From: Scylla paramamosain
Taxonomy: Eukaryota > Arthropoda > Malacostraca > Decapoda > Portunidae
Length of the DNA stretch: 64,000 nt
Assembly: GCF_035594125.1 (NCBI RefSeq)
Contig: NC_087171.1
Coordinates: 15,706,767 to 15,770,766, forward strand
Direction: 5' to 3'
The number at the start of each line of letters is the position of its first letter. Position 1 is the first letter of the stretch. Below, one piece after another: positions 34,000-47,439 of the stretch. Under the pieces are notes generated by a model. It worked only from the letters and a program-made list of their open reading frames with translations. It did not search any database and was not told the DNA's origin. A program made the translations under genes and the position numbers.

Positions 34000-34500
34000 C
34001 TCCCTGGCGTGCATCCTCTCTCGCTTTAGCCGCTCCACCCTGCTCCTCGCCTCCCCTCCCCTGCCACCTGTTCCTTCCTCCCTCCCCCAACACCTCATGC
34101 CTCCACCCTGCTCCTCTCCACCCCTCTCCCCTCCCCCATCTCTCATCCGACCACGACCTCCCTCCGAGCCCCAGCACCTCATGTCTTCCGCCCCTTCCCT
34201 TCCTCTACCCCTCTGGCCTCCTCCCGCCATCTATTCCCTCCTTTCTCCCCTGCCTCCCTCCCCGTCTCTCCCGCCCCACACCACGCCTCCTGTCTGCTCT
34301 TCTCGCCTCACTCACTTGATACCTCGGCTTGGTAGTGGTGGCGCCAGCCCTTTCCCTGTGTCAGTGTCACTGTTAGCCAGCCAGAGGAGGGTCTAGCACG
34401 TCTGGTGAGCGAAGGTGCCCTAAAGTGATTACCATACTTGTCTTGCTTACCTCTCGCAGTATACGCAAGGTCTTACAACGTCTGGGTGAGTGTACCGGTT
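34000..34500 (+). promoter_or_regulatory. Possible CpG-containing promoter with noncoding first exons
   Basis: A pyrimidine- and CpG-containing block is followed by a good donor at about 34403 (CTG/GTGAGC), an acceptor CTCTCGCAG at about 34458, and another donor GG/GTGAGTG at about 34493. The intervening sequence is about 35 bases. This resembles a pair of untranslated first exons on the plus strand. No downstream coding exon was found to attach it to; the CoA synthetase gene at 51.5 kb is the next plus-strand gene. Confidence 0.25.
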
Positions 34501-35157
34501 TTTTTTCTCCCTTAGGTTTATGTTTAGTGAAGGCTATGTAGCTTTTGCAACGTTTTAGCTGACCGCCCGGGATCTAGTGGATGCTGTGTTAGGGAATCAC
34601 TGTTCGTTAATAGGCAGCGACGGTGCCTGCGTGTTATTTATTTATTTATTTTTTTCATTATTCGTTGTAACATTTCCATCACACCTAAGTAGTGGTGCGG
34701 TCTTATTCATGACCATCTGTTAATCGTGTTTCCAGTGACCCTAGTGTTGTAAGACATGGTTCTGAGTGTGTGGGAAGGCTGCGTGAAGGGCGGGAGGGTT
34801 GGTAGAGAAGGTTCCAACACTAGGGGGGAGAATTTTCGCCGGCCGGCAGCTTCAGTACACACATTTCACGAAACACTTGCGGTTACAGGTGGTTCATGGT
34901 GAGACAGCACGTGTATCAACCTAGCTAAGGTCATGAGGGTGCAAAAGGTGGGAGGTGTAGTGTTGTCAGACATGTAGCTCATTAAGTAACGAATCCTTGG
35001 TTGTATTTGTAGGTCACCAGTTTACAATTGATTCTTTTCACACACACACACACACACACACGCACACTATAGCTATTAAGTAAAGGAAAATTCTGTTGAC
35101 ATTGATCGATCGGTAACCGGACAGAATATTGAATTTCGACCATTGTTGTTTGATAAC

Positions 35158-35213
<56 letters not shown>

Positions 35214-36599
35214 AGCAGTGATAGTTCTGTAAGGAAATCAAACCAGTGAAATGTGGATGGATGTAAACGAAAAATGGAAAGAGCTGAATATTAGCTTGAC
35301 ATGAAACAACTGCATGATTATTGATCATGTGTGACAATAAATGTGTGTGTGTGTGTGTGGCGTTGGTGTGGTGCCTCCTAAGCAACCTATCTTAATATCC
35401 CCGTGACTTCCCATACGCTTCTTTCTCAGCCCCACACTTATGATTAGAGATGACGCTACGCCCCCTATAGGAAGCGAGCAGTGAAAAAGCACCCACGAAT
35501 AGGCAACTGCATGTGGAAGAGTTGCCACTTCACTAGGAATGTTCATGGGACCTTGGAAAGTGTAAGCGGGGCTCAAAGTTACCCATGGGTGTGGCTGTGG
35601 CTGTGAGGCTCTCTTGTGCTGCCTCCTCGCTGCCACTAACGAAATGAAAAACGTGTCACACTTTGGTATATTGACTGATATTCCTAGAGTCTTTGGATTC
35701 TCGAAAGGAGTGGTTCCAAAACCGGGGCCATGGCCATCCGCGGGGCCATGGGCAAGGATTATGTATGAAAAGTGGGTAGAAACCAGAAAAACAAAAAAAA
35801 AAAAAAAATGGGGAACCACTACCTTAAAGGATTATTTTCAAAGGCCATATAGATGATTAATCTGATTTTAATGGATATTTTCCCCATTCACCATATACAA
35901 AATTCTCGTCTGACCAGTCGTGAAAACAACCGAAAACCCGAGTAACTTCCACCAAAGCCTCGTAAAAGTATAGGCAGGTTGAGGCGCCGAAATATTTAAT
36001 GATAACGCCCATGATTCTCACACGCTGCGGGGCTGGACCAATTTAGGGGAAGAAGCTTCAACATGGTTATTATCCGTGGAAGTTACGATAACTGTGTCAC
36101 ATTTTTACGCTTGTTAGGTGTCATCATGGGTAATACCGGCACACTATACAGCATTGGCATGTTTAAAGTACGTCATATATTGTATTGTCACCCTTATCAT
36201 CATCATCACCATCATCATTATGTGTAATACTGTGAAAAAAGCGTGTCAGAGCCAGCCAGTTTCGTGATGAACCATCGTTACGTTATAAAAATCGTATCAT
36301 CGTTATCATCGTCTGTAACGCTGTGTCTTTTGTGAATTGAAAAAGAGGGAGCCAGAATGCTATACATTATCGTGTCACAATTGGCCTGGCAATATGAAGT
36401 CATTGTCTTCCATGGTCAGCTCGAATAACTGGCACGTGTAACATTCGTTTTTTTCTTTTTTTTTTCCTTCTCCACAGGAAAGAGCAAATAAATTATTGTT
36501 GGAAGTAAAGTATCGTGTCTTAGCGGTCCTGATGGTTGTCACGGAATGGCTTGCTGTTTGAGACATGTGGAAGATCCACTCTGAGGACCACATTCTCAA

Positions 36600-36815
36600 A
36601 CATTTCTTCGTCTCATCTCGACTGTTTCGCAATCTCTAGTTGAAGTAATTGTGGTTTTCTGAGAGGGGTTGTTTATAATTCTAGTAATATAATTATTTTG
36701 CATCGTCAGTGGGAAAAAACACCCATGACTTAATGATAAGTGACTAATTATTTATACAGCCTTTGAAATAGTTGTGATTAGAGACGGAAGCGTTTTAAAA
36801 TGCGAGTTTTGTAAT
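36600..36815. repeat. MITE family M copy
   Basis: TCTAGTTGAAGTAATTGTGG, ATAATTCTAGTAATATAATT, GCATCGTCAGTGGGAAAAAA, CAGCCTTTGAAATAGTTGTG and GAAGCGTTTTAAAATGCGAG follow the same order as in the copies at 41845-42050, 48325-48515 and 49243-49443. Confidence 0.65.
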
Positions 36816-36924
36816 GTAACGCAGAAAGTATCGTGTCACATTTCCTTGCTGTCAGAATCCTCGTTTGCTTTATTCTTCATGTAAGGGCACTGGTTAAGAG
36901 CCAAAGCAAATAAAGGAAGACGAA

Positions 36925-36928
<4 letters not shown>

Positions 36929-37008
<80 letters not shown>
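36929..37008. repeat. (GA)n microsatellite
   Basis: About 39 GA units beside a short LINE family A tail fragment (TGTAAGGGCACTGG at about 36880). Confidence 0.97.
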
Positions 37009-37012
<4 letters not shown>

Positions 37013-37349
37013 CTTTATAGCTGCTGTATCATAAGTATTAATACAACTTTGTCCCAGTCTTGGTGGTGTCTGATTTAAAATGTATAATTCCTAATATTTA
37101 ACTGAGTATTGATTTAGTACCTTGCTTCATGTTAGAGATGATGTATACTTGTTAACATTTCATCAGGTGTTGAGTTGATCTCGTGCTATGCGTGTGACGG
37201 CTAATACATCGAGTCCAGTTCATGTATAAGGGACTGCATTTGGTGTCTTATCTCAACTACTTTTATGAACAAACAGTAGCAGATGTATTGGCTTGTGCGA
37301 GGTTATATTAGGCCAGCGAGAACAAGTAAATGTCTGTGAATATCCTTCT

Positions 37350-37525
37350 TAACTGGCTGTAGTTGAAGGTATTGGGATTTTCAAATGATTATATGATTCT
37401 AATGTTAGTTTAATGTTCTTTATTATTAATGAGAAAAAAAAAAAGCCAATGAAAATCCCACCAATGATCTTTGTGGTCTCTGACAATATTCCCTTTTGGA
37501 AGTGTGAATCGTTTCAAAATATGAC
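37350..37525. repeat. MITE family M copy
   Basis: GCTGTAGTTGAAGGTATTGG, ATGATTCTAATGTTAGTTTA, TTATTAATGAGAAAAAA, CTTTGTGGTCTCTGACAATA and GAATCGTTTCAAAATATGAC align with the other copies. Confidence 0.6.
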
Positions 37526-38639
37526 CTGGTGTGTAGGAGAGCAAACCTCCGCGGTGCTCTATCTTCCTTGGTGGTGCCTGTGACTTCCCCTTTAAAGGAC
37601 CAGCGTGTTTGGGAGCAGCAAATATTGAACACGCCTGTGACTCATCCCAAGCAAGTCTCTAAAATATATATATTCGATGGATGTTCTTTGATAAACACCA
37701 ATGTTTACCACTATTCGGAATATTAAAACATTGGAAATTTGGTGTCGGTGGAGATACTCAAAATTATTAAAGTATTTTCGAGTTAGAAAATTTATATGAA
37801 GAGGGGCCTTCGATGGTAAAAGCTTTAATTTTTACAGTGCTTCAGATTGCCTTCGGGATCTTTGAAAATTTGCTATCAGAAATAATAAACGCTGCTGTGA
37901 ATTATTTCCAGTCTGAAATTAATTATGATGAACGATAGCCACTATTGCTCGCAACTTTTCAGAACACCTTGAAAATTGGTATCATTAAAAAATATTGAAT
38001 GTGTCATTACCATCCTTTGGCGATCTGTGTGATGGACGTCTGTTGACTGACACCAATGTTCGTCACGTTTCGGAACACTTTTAGGGGCTTTGAAAGTTTG
38101 ACATCATCGGAGATCGCGAACTGTGGGTCATTATCAGCCTTTCAAGATCTTTGTGTTGAGTCTCCGTTTATAGCAAGGCAGGAATGTTCACAACGTCTCA
38201 AAATATTATAACACTGACAATTTAGTGTCACTGCCGACGTTCAGCATGTGTCAGTTTAAATCTTAGGAATATGCATGATGACGTTATTTTTCACAACGTT
38301 TCAAAATCTGGTGTCATTGAACATACTATATACGAGTCATCTCAGGTCTAGGAGTCTGTATGATGAGCGTCCATTTGTTGTTTACGTTTTCAGAGCCTTA
38401 CAGGTCTGAACATTTTGATGACAGGAATTACTAAATGTTTATGCCCCATTTGAGGTAGAAAAAAAAAAAAAAAAAGAAAAAGAAAAATCACCGTGACTAT
38501 ACTGATAGCAAGGTGGGTGATGGCTTTGGTGACACACACACACACACACATACACATACGCACACACACACACACGTACGCGCGCGCGCATACACTTAAC
38601 CCTAACAGCTCTCCCTCACACACTATTGAACGGATCACC

Positions 38640-39294
38640 CTAATATCACTCCACCCTTCCCTTCATTTCCTCCCCCTTCATTCCTCTTTTACTCTTTTTT
38701 TTTTTTCCTTTCATCCACGCCTTCCCTTTTTTCTTCTTTTCCAACTCCATTTTTTCTCTCTTCCTTTCCCTCCCATATTTTTCACCTTCCATTCCTTTTC
38801 CTATTCCCATCAACTTCATTTCCCTTCTCTTCCTTTTTCTTCTCTTACCATCTCTTCCCTTTAATTTTCCTTCCCTTCTCTACCCATTTCATTCTCTTCA
38901 TCTTCCCGCTTCCTTTCTTTCTCTTCCTTTTCTCTTCATTTCCCCTTTGCCCACTTTCTTGTTTTTCTTCTTCCCCGCACTTTATTCCTTCCTTTCCCTT
39001 CCCCATTAACTTCCCTTCTCTTTCCTTCCTTCTTTCCATTCCCTTCCCATCTCTCCTGCCCTCCTTTCGCTATTCTTTCTCCATACATCGTCTCCCCCTC
39101 CCCCGCCATACACGGTCGATGTTTCTGACAGCTCCTTTCTATTCAGTTCTGGGGTTGTTTCTCTTCCTGATCTTTTATACAGTCCATCCACCTCCGCTTC
39201 GATCCTCCCTCCCTCCCACGCTTCAGTAGAGGCCATATCATCCTGGCACCCACACACTTATCTGTCATCCCTATTCCTGACCTCTTTCCCCTTC

Positions 39295-39369
<75 letters not shown>

Positions 39370-39810
39370 TTCGTACTTAATTTCCTCTCCCTCGTTCATT
39401 TTTTTCTTTTTATTTTTTTTTACCTCATCTCAATTTGCGTTCTTTTCTCCTCTCTCTTTCAGCTTCTCTTTTCTTCTTTTCCTTTCCCTTCTTGCATTCC
39501 CTTTTCTTTTCTTCCTTATCTATCTTTCATTTTTATTCCCTTCTTCTTTCTCCTTTTCCCGTCTCTTCTGTTCCCTTATTTTCTCTTTCCCTTCCCTCTT
39601 TAGCAATATACACAGACACTCCTTTCCCTTCTCTTATCTTCCTTTTCTTCCCTCTCCTTCATTCCCTTCTGTTTCCTTCTTTAGCCACAAAAGACGCATG
39701 GCTCCCACCCACACTTCTCCCCTCATCCCCCCTCCTCCCACTCCACTTCCCTTTCCTTGTCAACAAATACGAACTACCCTCTCAGACACGTGTTTAGCCA
39801 AAAATACCTT
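38640..39810. repeat. Pyrimidine-rich tract
   Basis: Nearly all bases on the plus strand are C or T, with TTCC, CCCTT and TTTC mixtures, except a short normal insert at about 39080-39280. A pure (CT)n array occupies 39298-39364. A second, T-richer block lies at 40120-40620 and a third at 44240-45060. The open frames in them are low-complexity Phe/Ser/Leu/Pro strings. Confidence 0.85.
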
Positions 39811-40056
39811 CCCTAAACTGCCCAGGTTCAGTAAAGCCGCCGTACTGAGAGAGGGATGGTAATGTACGCACGTTGAAACCCCCCCCCCCCAATGTTTTGT
39901 AAAGGAAACAGTGGGTTATAAGAGAAGAGTAATGTGCGGTGTGTTAAGGAAGCAGGAACATTACGTCGGGGATTAAAGGATTGTTAGGATTGTACTGTTA
40001 AAGTGTTGTTAGTGGTGTTTGGGTGAATTGTTATGTGTGTGGTAGGGAGTTGATAG

Positions 40057-40107
<51 letters not shown>

Positions 40108-41129
40108 GTGTTTTTTTATTCGCTTTTGCTGGCTCGTACTTTTCGCACTTTTTTTTTTTTTTTCGTTTCCGATAACTTATTATTTTTCATCTTTATTTTT
40201 TATTTTCTATTTTAGGGGGAGTTTTTCCACCAACTTACTTTTCACTGCCACATACCCACACATTTTTTTTTTTTTTTTTTCTTTTTCTCACCGTCGTCTT
40301 GTATTCCCTTTTCTTTTATTTCCACAATTTTCTTTTTGTTTTTTCTCTCTTTTCCATTTGTACCCTCTTTTTTTTTTTTTTATTATTTGCAGTCTTTTGC
40401 CACTTTTGCATGTATTTTTTTTTCCGGCTGTTAAAAAAATCTTTCATTTATTTTCCGTCTTTACTTCTTTCCAATTTTCATTTTCACCTCCATTCTTTTC
40501 ACCTTACCTTTTTTTTTCAGCCTTCCACTTCTCCTCCTCCTCCTCCTCCTCCTCCTCCTCCTCCTCGCACTATCCAAACATTTATTTATTTGTTTACTTC
40601 CTTTTAAATTCATCCACTACTTCTCTTTACTCCTTATCGTATTCTTCGCACATTTGTTCCACTAGAGTGACATAAGTGCCTGTGGTCGATAAACAAACGA
40701 CGGAGTAAAGAGCATGTAAGGTTAAGTTTGGTTACGCAGAATGGAGTGTCTGTAGAATGTAGATTATTCATTTATCTATTTATTTCTTTTTTAGTTTATC
40801 TTGCATTGTTAGCGGTCTTATGATGTTTGCTCTTCGCTCTTAAAGGCTTATAGATTGCTTCAATGATTGTACTTTCATTCATCCATCCATCTATTCATTT
40901 ATCTATCTGTCATCCATTTATTCATTCATTCCTCCATCCATCAGTCCATCGACCCATATAAGTACTTTCTACCCACTTACTTTCCTCCCTTCTCTCTCCC
41001 TCCCTCCTATCTTCCTACACTACATACACAATCCTCCCTCCCTCCCTCCCTCCCTCCCTCCCTCCCTGTCCATGTGACTGTATCCAAGGCACACATTCAT
41101 AAACTTAAACGCTCTGGGTTCTAAGGATT

Positions 41130-41290
41130 ATTTCCCAAGGTCACAGAGGCGATCAGTAATATTTTCATGGAGTTTGGGGTGTTTTCTTTCATTGATGATG
41201 CGAAATTCTCTTTAAACTTTCGCTAGAATCAGGAAAACACTCTTGAGAACTCCCTATCACTCCCATGAAAGATGGTTTTCTTAAATTGAG
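41130..41290. repeat. MITE family M copy (rearranged)
   Basis: Contains CAAGGTCACAGAGGCGATCA, TTCATTGATGATGCGAAATT, CACTCTTGAGAACTCC and TTAAATTGAG in the reverse orientation relative to 49243-49443. Confidence 0.5.
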
Positions 41291-41629
41291 TTCCACGTAG
41301 AGACAAAACGAGGAAATGACTAGGAATACCATTCGCATATGGATTTGTCTCCTTATGTATCTACCTAATTACCCATTAATATAATATGCACCTATCCATC
41401 AATATGTCGATCCTTTATCTGCTTTCTTTTATACTCCCAAGTTCCCCTGATCGACCTCGAGGTAGTGCAGAAGGTTCGTGAGCAGAGAGAGAGAGCTGTG
41501 TTCTTTTTTATTCTTTATTCCCTCCCTCATGAAGACAGACGAGCGAGCCGATACATTGATCTCCTCCACACTTTGTACTGAATGATAACTTTCCCTGTGC
41601 CGTGATGGGTTTTTGCTTTTTTGTCCATT

Positions 41630-41633
<4 letters not shown>

Positions 41634-41709
<76 letters not shown>
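41634..41709. repeat. (GA)n microsatellite
   Basis: About 37 GA units. Confidence 0.97.
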
Positions 41710-41711
<2 letters not shown>

Positions 41712-41844
41712 TACTGTAAACACGAATAGACGAATGTTTCTATGCTTGAAATAATTTTAGCTTCACCACTAAGTTGTGTTAATGGTGCCCTTTATGGCGT
41801 ATCCTCTTAATACTTTAACAACAGGGACAAGAAAAAAAGGTCGC

Positions 41845-42050
41845 ATTCTCCAAAAGTTCGGTGTTTTATCTCGACTACACTTAGCAGGCTGTAGTGGAAG
41901 TTATCGGGGAGTTTCAAGAATGTTTTCATGATTCTAGTTACAGTTTTACAAGGATTCTGTATCATCAGTGGGGAAAAACACTCACGAGCTCACGAGAACC
42001 TAACTGATCATATGTGGCCTTTGAAAACAGTGGGAGAGAGCAAAAGTTTA
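41845..42050. repeat. MITE family M copy
   Basis: GGCTGTAGTGGAAGTTATCG, ATGATTCTAGTTACAGTTTT, GATTCTGTATCATCAGTGGG, CTCACGAGAACCTAACTGAT and CTTTGAAAACAGTGGGAGAG are in the family order. The right end has lost the terminal repeat. Confidence 0.65.
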
Positions 42051-42109
42051 TCGTTATTTCCATGGTTACTACTCCTCTGAACTTGCTAACCATATGGCCT
42101 CCCCTTTCC

Positions 42110-42510
42110 TCCTCTACAGCCATCGTGCACAAGGCTTTCCACTTATTCTCACACTTCTGTCCATCTCATTAATGCAAGAAATAGCCACTACTTTCACTCT
42201 CTCATCTTTGTCCATCTCATTAATGCAAGAATTAGCCACTTCTTTCACTCTCTCATCTTTTTCACTGGTCTCGAATTTCTTGCCTGTTTTTGCTTTGTTT
42301 CAAGAGATACACATCAACACACCTTTTAAACTAAACTTGGGAATGCTCTATACTTAGTCTAATTCTTATTCTGTATTCTGTCCACCTTACTAATGCAAGG
42401 GTTTAGCGGCTACCTTTGCTCTTTCTCATCCCTTTCAATGGTAAATTCTGGAATCGTTTGCCTGTTTTTGTATTGTTTCGAGAGATAAACATCAACACAC
42501 CTTTTAAACT
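42110..42510 (+). mobile_element. LINE family A pol C-terminal remnants with internal tandem copies
   Basis: The plus strand repeats TCCATCTCATTAATGCAAGA followed by a TAGCCACT and TTTCACTCTCTCATCTTT block twice in tandem (about 42160-42262), then a third diverged version with ACTAATGCAAGGGTTTAGCG at about 42380. This is the region that in the LINE at 15180-15250 encodes VHLFNARVNQ. It also keeps a GKFWNRLPVFV remnant matching GKLWNYLPASV there. So two or three degenerate plus-strand LINE tails lie side by side. Confidence 0.6.
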
Positions 42511-42848
42511 AAAGAGACTAACATTTTTTAGAACTTTCTCTCATATACGTATCTCGGAAGTACTAACATATAATGAAGCGTATCTTTTTTTATACTATTT
42601 TATGCTCTTGCATCAGTTTCCTTCACACGTAAAAAGAGAAAGAGAAGAACGAAAACCAATAGTGTCACGTGGCAGCGTTGCGTGGCACTCCCGGCCTGTA
42701 TCCCATGGCAGCGCCCGTGACGGATTAGTGCAGCAGGCTCACGCTTTCTCCGTGGGCCGCCCCAAGGCTGTCATTCCCCAAGGCTGTCATTCCCTTTCTC
42801 TAATTGTCCATCTATTATTAATTGTACTGCTGCCTGTCTTCATAGCCC

Positions 42849-42876
42849 GAGAGAGAGAGAGAGGAGAGAGAGAGAG

Positions 42877-42944
<68 letters not shown>

Positions 42945-42981
42945 TCCCTTTAAATTTTGTCGTACTTGTCTTCCTCTATTA

Positions 42982-43056
<75 letters not shown>
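42849..43056. repeat. (GA)n and (CT)n inverted pair
   Basis: About 90 bases of GA (with three GG interruptions near the start) face a 73-base CT array across a 42-base spacer. The arms are complementary. Confidence 0.97.
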
Positions 43057-43060
<4 letters not shown>

Positions 43061-43985
43061 TTAACCAGAAGGAATGGTGTTTACTTATTCAATACGCGAC
43101 TAGTAGGGACACCAAACCATAAACACGCATACACCATTAAGAGACTGCCGTATGTATGTAAATAAAAGTCTGATAACTTATAGGTGATGGGAGAAATTAT
43201 TAAGCAGTGAAGGGTGTAGTAAGAACAGAGGAGATCATGGAAAAAGAACAGTACAGATTGCCTCTATTGCTGTAGGAGCACCACACACTACATACACACA
43301 CACTCACAGGATATGCAGTGAGGCAAATTAAAGCTGTGAAGCATTTTGTTCGTTGTTAACCATTTCACCACTAGAGGCAGTTCCCATGGTTGGCAAAATT
43401 GGTTGGTTATTATGTTATTAGGCAGAAAGGATTAAACGGAGAGATAATAGTTGTGAGTCTAAAAAATAAAGTTTGCATGGAGAAAGTTAAGAGAGAATAA
43501 AAGATTTTTGTATTGTTTAGGCGACATAACTATTCACTATACATCAGTACAAAAGCAAGCGGCTGTAAAACGTACGAGGGGTTATGGGAAAAGAGAGTCC
43601 AGTAGTGAAAGGTTTAATTGAGGTAAATGTTTACAACAAATATCTTTATCTTGCTTACCTTAGTCATGTAATAATATCCGGGACGAAATTAGACTGACAT
43701 TGAGAGATTGGAGGTGTTAGGTATAATAACTTGCTTTAATAACTTGCTTTACGTGTACAGATTAACTCGCTCTCCATATTTGCTGGCTATCTTTCCTCAA
43801 GAGTGCAAAACAGTGGCCTTTTTTTTCTCTCGTGTGTGCTGCTGCTTCGCTTCCTTTATGCTTGAAAAAATAAATGAATAAAAATAGAGAAAAAAGTAGG
43901 ATAGGAAATATACTACAACGCATTGCATGTAAACCACGTTCGTTGCTTTTTACTACATTAAGAAAAATTAGTTTAGAAAGTGTAT

Positions 43986-43990
<5 letters not shown>

Positions 43991-44055
<65 letters not shown>

Positions 44056-44124
44056 TCGACAAAATTTGAGGTGTTATCAATGGATGTCTACGTGTTTGGG
44101 GACAGGATGTGATGTAATACTGCG

Positions 44125-44184
<60 letters not shown>
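43991..44184. repeat. Two (GA)n arrays
   Basis: GA arrays at 43991-44052 and 44129-44184 are separated by 76 unique bases. Confidence 0.97.
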
Positions 44185-44187
<3 letters not shown>

Positions 44188-45214
44188 GCTAAGGTACAGG
44201 AAAAGTGTTGCCTTCCTTCCCCTCCATCCTGTGTAACGTTTATGTGTGAGTAGATCCCCTCCTCCTCTCTCTTCCCCTTCTCCATCCACTCTTCCTTTCC
44301 GCCTCCCTTATCCACTTTTCCTTTCTCTCCTTTCTCTTTTCCTTTCCATTCCCCACCTCCCTTTTGCCTTCCCTCTTTCTGTCCCCCCCTTCTCCATCTA
44401 CGCTTCCTTTCCCCTTCCTCACTCACTCTTCCTTCCCTTCCCCTTCTCTCAATTTCCTTCTTCCCTTTTGTCTCCTCTCTTTCTCTCCCGCCCTTTCTTT
44501 TCCCACTCTTCCTTTACCTTTCCTCATCTACTCTTCCTTCTCCCTTTCTTCATTTCCCTCCCCCTCCATAATTTCTTTCCTTTCCTATGTTACTCCGTCA
44601 CTCCACTCACGTCACAACAACCAACCTTTCGGCGAGAAAAATAGCTGAGGGGACAAGTTCAACGTGTCTCCTCGGCCCAATACTCCCCTCTCACTCTCTT
44701 GTGCTGGCGCGTAGGCGACAGTCACGCCAACATATCAGACGCGTCTCGGGAGGGCGCGGAGAGTAAATCCCAGTAAATCCCTGAGTGCTCACCCGGGAAA
44801 TCCTCTTGTGTAATCCCTTTCCTCTTCCTCCCTTCTCCATGTTACTCCACTTACTCCTCCCTTCCATACTTCCTCCTTTTCCTTTCAGTTCCCTTTTCCC
44901 TCCCCTTTCCCTTTAGGACTTCATAAACTCCACCTTCCCCCCTCCATCCCTTGCCTTCCCTTCCCTGTAATTCCATAAACTCTTCCCTCCCTCCCTCCCT
45001 CCCTCCCTCCCTCCCTCCCTCCCTCCCTAACCTATTCCATCCACTCACCTCTCCTTCCCCTTCCTGTCTTCTCCCTGTCCCCTCCTTACCACCTCCCATC
45101 ATGCACAGACACGCACATGCATAAACATACATACGAGTACGTGAGGCATCCTATTTAGTGTAGTGAAACATCAACTAATGAATTATTCTGTTAGTAATCT
45201 ACACTCATGCACAA

Positions 45215-45329
<115 letters not shown>

Positions 45330-45525
45330 GGCGTCGGTATCTTACAAACTCGCTGGCTTACTCAAAACAATACGTTATTCGTTTTCTTTCACTGCGATAT
45401 ATATAAAAAAATTCACAGCACTAAAGAATCGTTGTTCAAAATCACTATTAGAAACTATGAGAAAGGAAAGGGATTAAAACATTAGATTTTTTTTTTGTCT
45501 AGCAAGTATAATGTATATATATATA

Positions 45526-45574
<49 letters not shown>

Positions 45575-45810
45575 CGGAAAACTATCACCTAGCACCTTGA
45601 AAGATTAAAAGTAAAAAACTCAGCGTAGAAAGCGTGATGAAGTAAAGAAACACGCTAATTATTTTGTTTTCTCTGTTCATTGCGTTTGGTTTGGTATGAT
45701 AAAGTGCACTTATATTATATATTTGTTCCTTTCTCTTTTTTTCATTGATATGAGTTCGGAATTATTCATGAAAGTGTGATTGATAAGTCGTTTGTTCGTT
45801 CACGCGCGCG

Positions 45811-45902
<92 letters not shown>

Positions 45903-46183
45903 AGTTAGTTTATCGACAAAATATAAGATTACAAAATACATATTACATATAAATACACCTTGTTCATTTAAATTTTGCATATCCCTCGTCTTGTCTCTTT
46001 TCACTTCAAGGACTTTACCATTTGAATCAATAAATCAATAAATCAAAATCTTCAAATATTCAACTAACAACTCCATAAAATTCACAAATCTTGGAACGCA
46101 TTGATAAAAAAATATACAAGTTCGTTTCATCAAACTCCTTATTTTCATAACTAAATCCAAACGTACCCAATAAATCCCTAAAA

Positions 46184-46257
<74 letters not shown>

Positions 46258-46486
46258 CCTGCTCATCACTTTCATTACGAGCGTTGCAGTACCTTCCACC
46301 ACCACCACTGCCAGCCAGCCAGCGAGCCTCAGCCACTAAGTACATCCGTAGACAAGCGCGCAACATCACGTTCTAGGTTCACGCTTTCGTCTCGTCATGC
46401 ATTCTTAGCTTTATTCAGGAGAGAGAAAAAAAAAAAAAGACGGATTGATACTTTCTTCTGTTCTCCCGCTTGACCATTGTTCTTTT

Positions 46487-46488
<2 letters not shown>

Positions 46489-46524
<36 letters not shown>

Positions 46525-46598
46525 GCTCTGCTTCTTCTTCTTCTTCTTCTTCTTCTTCTTCTTCTTCTTCTTCTTCTTCTTCTTCTTCTTCTTCTTCT
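46489..46598. repeat. (TTG)n(TTC)n compound trinucleotide repeat
   Basis: Twelve or so TTG units followed by more than twenty TTC units, then TCC units. Confidence 0.97.
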
Positions 46599-47439
46599 TT
46601 TCCTCCTCCTCCGCCTTCACCTCCTCCTCCTCCTCCTGATTCTTAATAGTCACAACCACAAAAAAAAAAAACTTAGTGAATAAAATAAAACTGATAGATA
46701 AATAAATTAATTAAAACCAGGTGTGATAAAGCTTCCCTTCTTGACAATTTCGAACTGTAACATATTTGAATTTTCTTTCATGAATAAATACGACGTGATC
46801 TATGAAATTACGTGTTTTCACTTTCCAGCCATGATTTCCAATAGAACATCCGGGAAATCATTAAGTTCGTTTCTGCTCTAGGCATAAAATATGAAATGAC
46901 TTCTGAATTATCCTTATGGTGAAAAGTGTTGACGAAGTGGCGCGGTGCCGGATGATTCACAGCGCGTGGGCAGATACATGTTTTCTTAGTATAGTGTTTA
47001 ATGATAACTCTTTAGAGAATATCAAATGCTGCCAACTTGCCTCAGCACTCTCCAGCTCACGTCTGTAAGCTATACGAGAATGTGTGTCGCTCTTAATGGT
47101 GTGAAATGACCCCCTTCTCTCTCTACCCTCGCCTCCTTTCCCTTCTTCTCTCCTCCTCAGAGGCTATAATAGCAGCAGCACATTTCTCGGCCATTACTCT
47201 TTGCTCCTTCCTTTGTTCTTACTCATTATATTCACATTATTTTTCTCTTTTATTCTAATTCTGCTCGTCTTCCTCGTCGTCGTCCTTCTCATTCCTCGTT
47301 CTTATGTTCTCGTCCTTTCCTTCTTCATTTTCGTCACCGTCTTCGTCCGTTTTCATCGATCTCCTCCTCTTCCTCCATTTTCGTTGCTTTCATCATCTAA
47401 AAGAAGATAGGGAACTTTTAAAGGTTATGAATCTTTAAA

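Noticed and set aside
35325..35819. Minus-strand 164-codon frame
   Set aside because: Overlaps a plus-strand frame and contains a segment ending in GGGGAACCACTA, which looks like a hAT-type repeat end; it starts in a Phe run and ends in a GT array.
42840..43058. Arg-Glu and Ser-Leu repeat frames
   Set aside because: Direct translation of GA and CT microsatellites.
47100..47200. Strong pyrimidine tract and CAG acceptor on the plus strand, and a minus-strand MAEKCAAAIIASEEE start
   Set aside because: No coding frame follows the acceptor, and the minus frame stops after 23 codons within purine-rich sequence.
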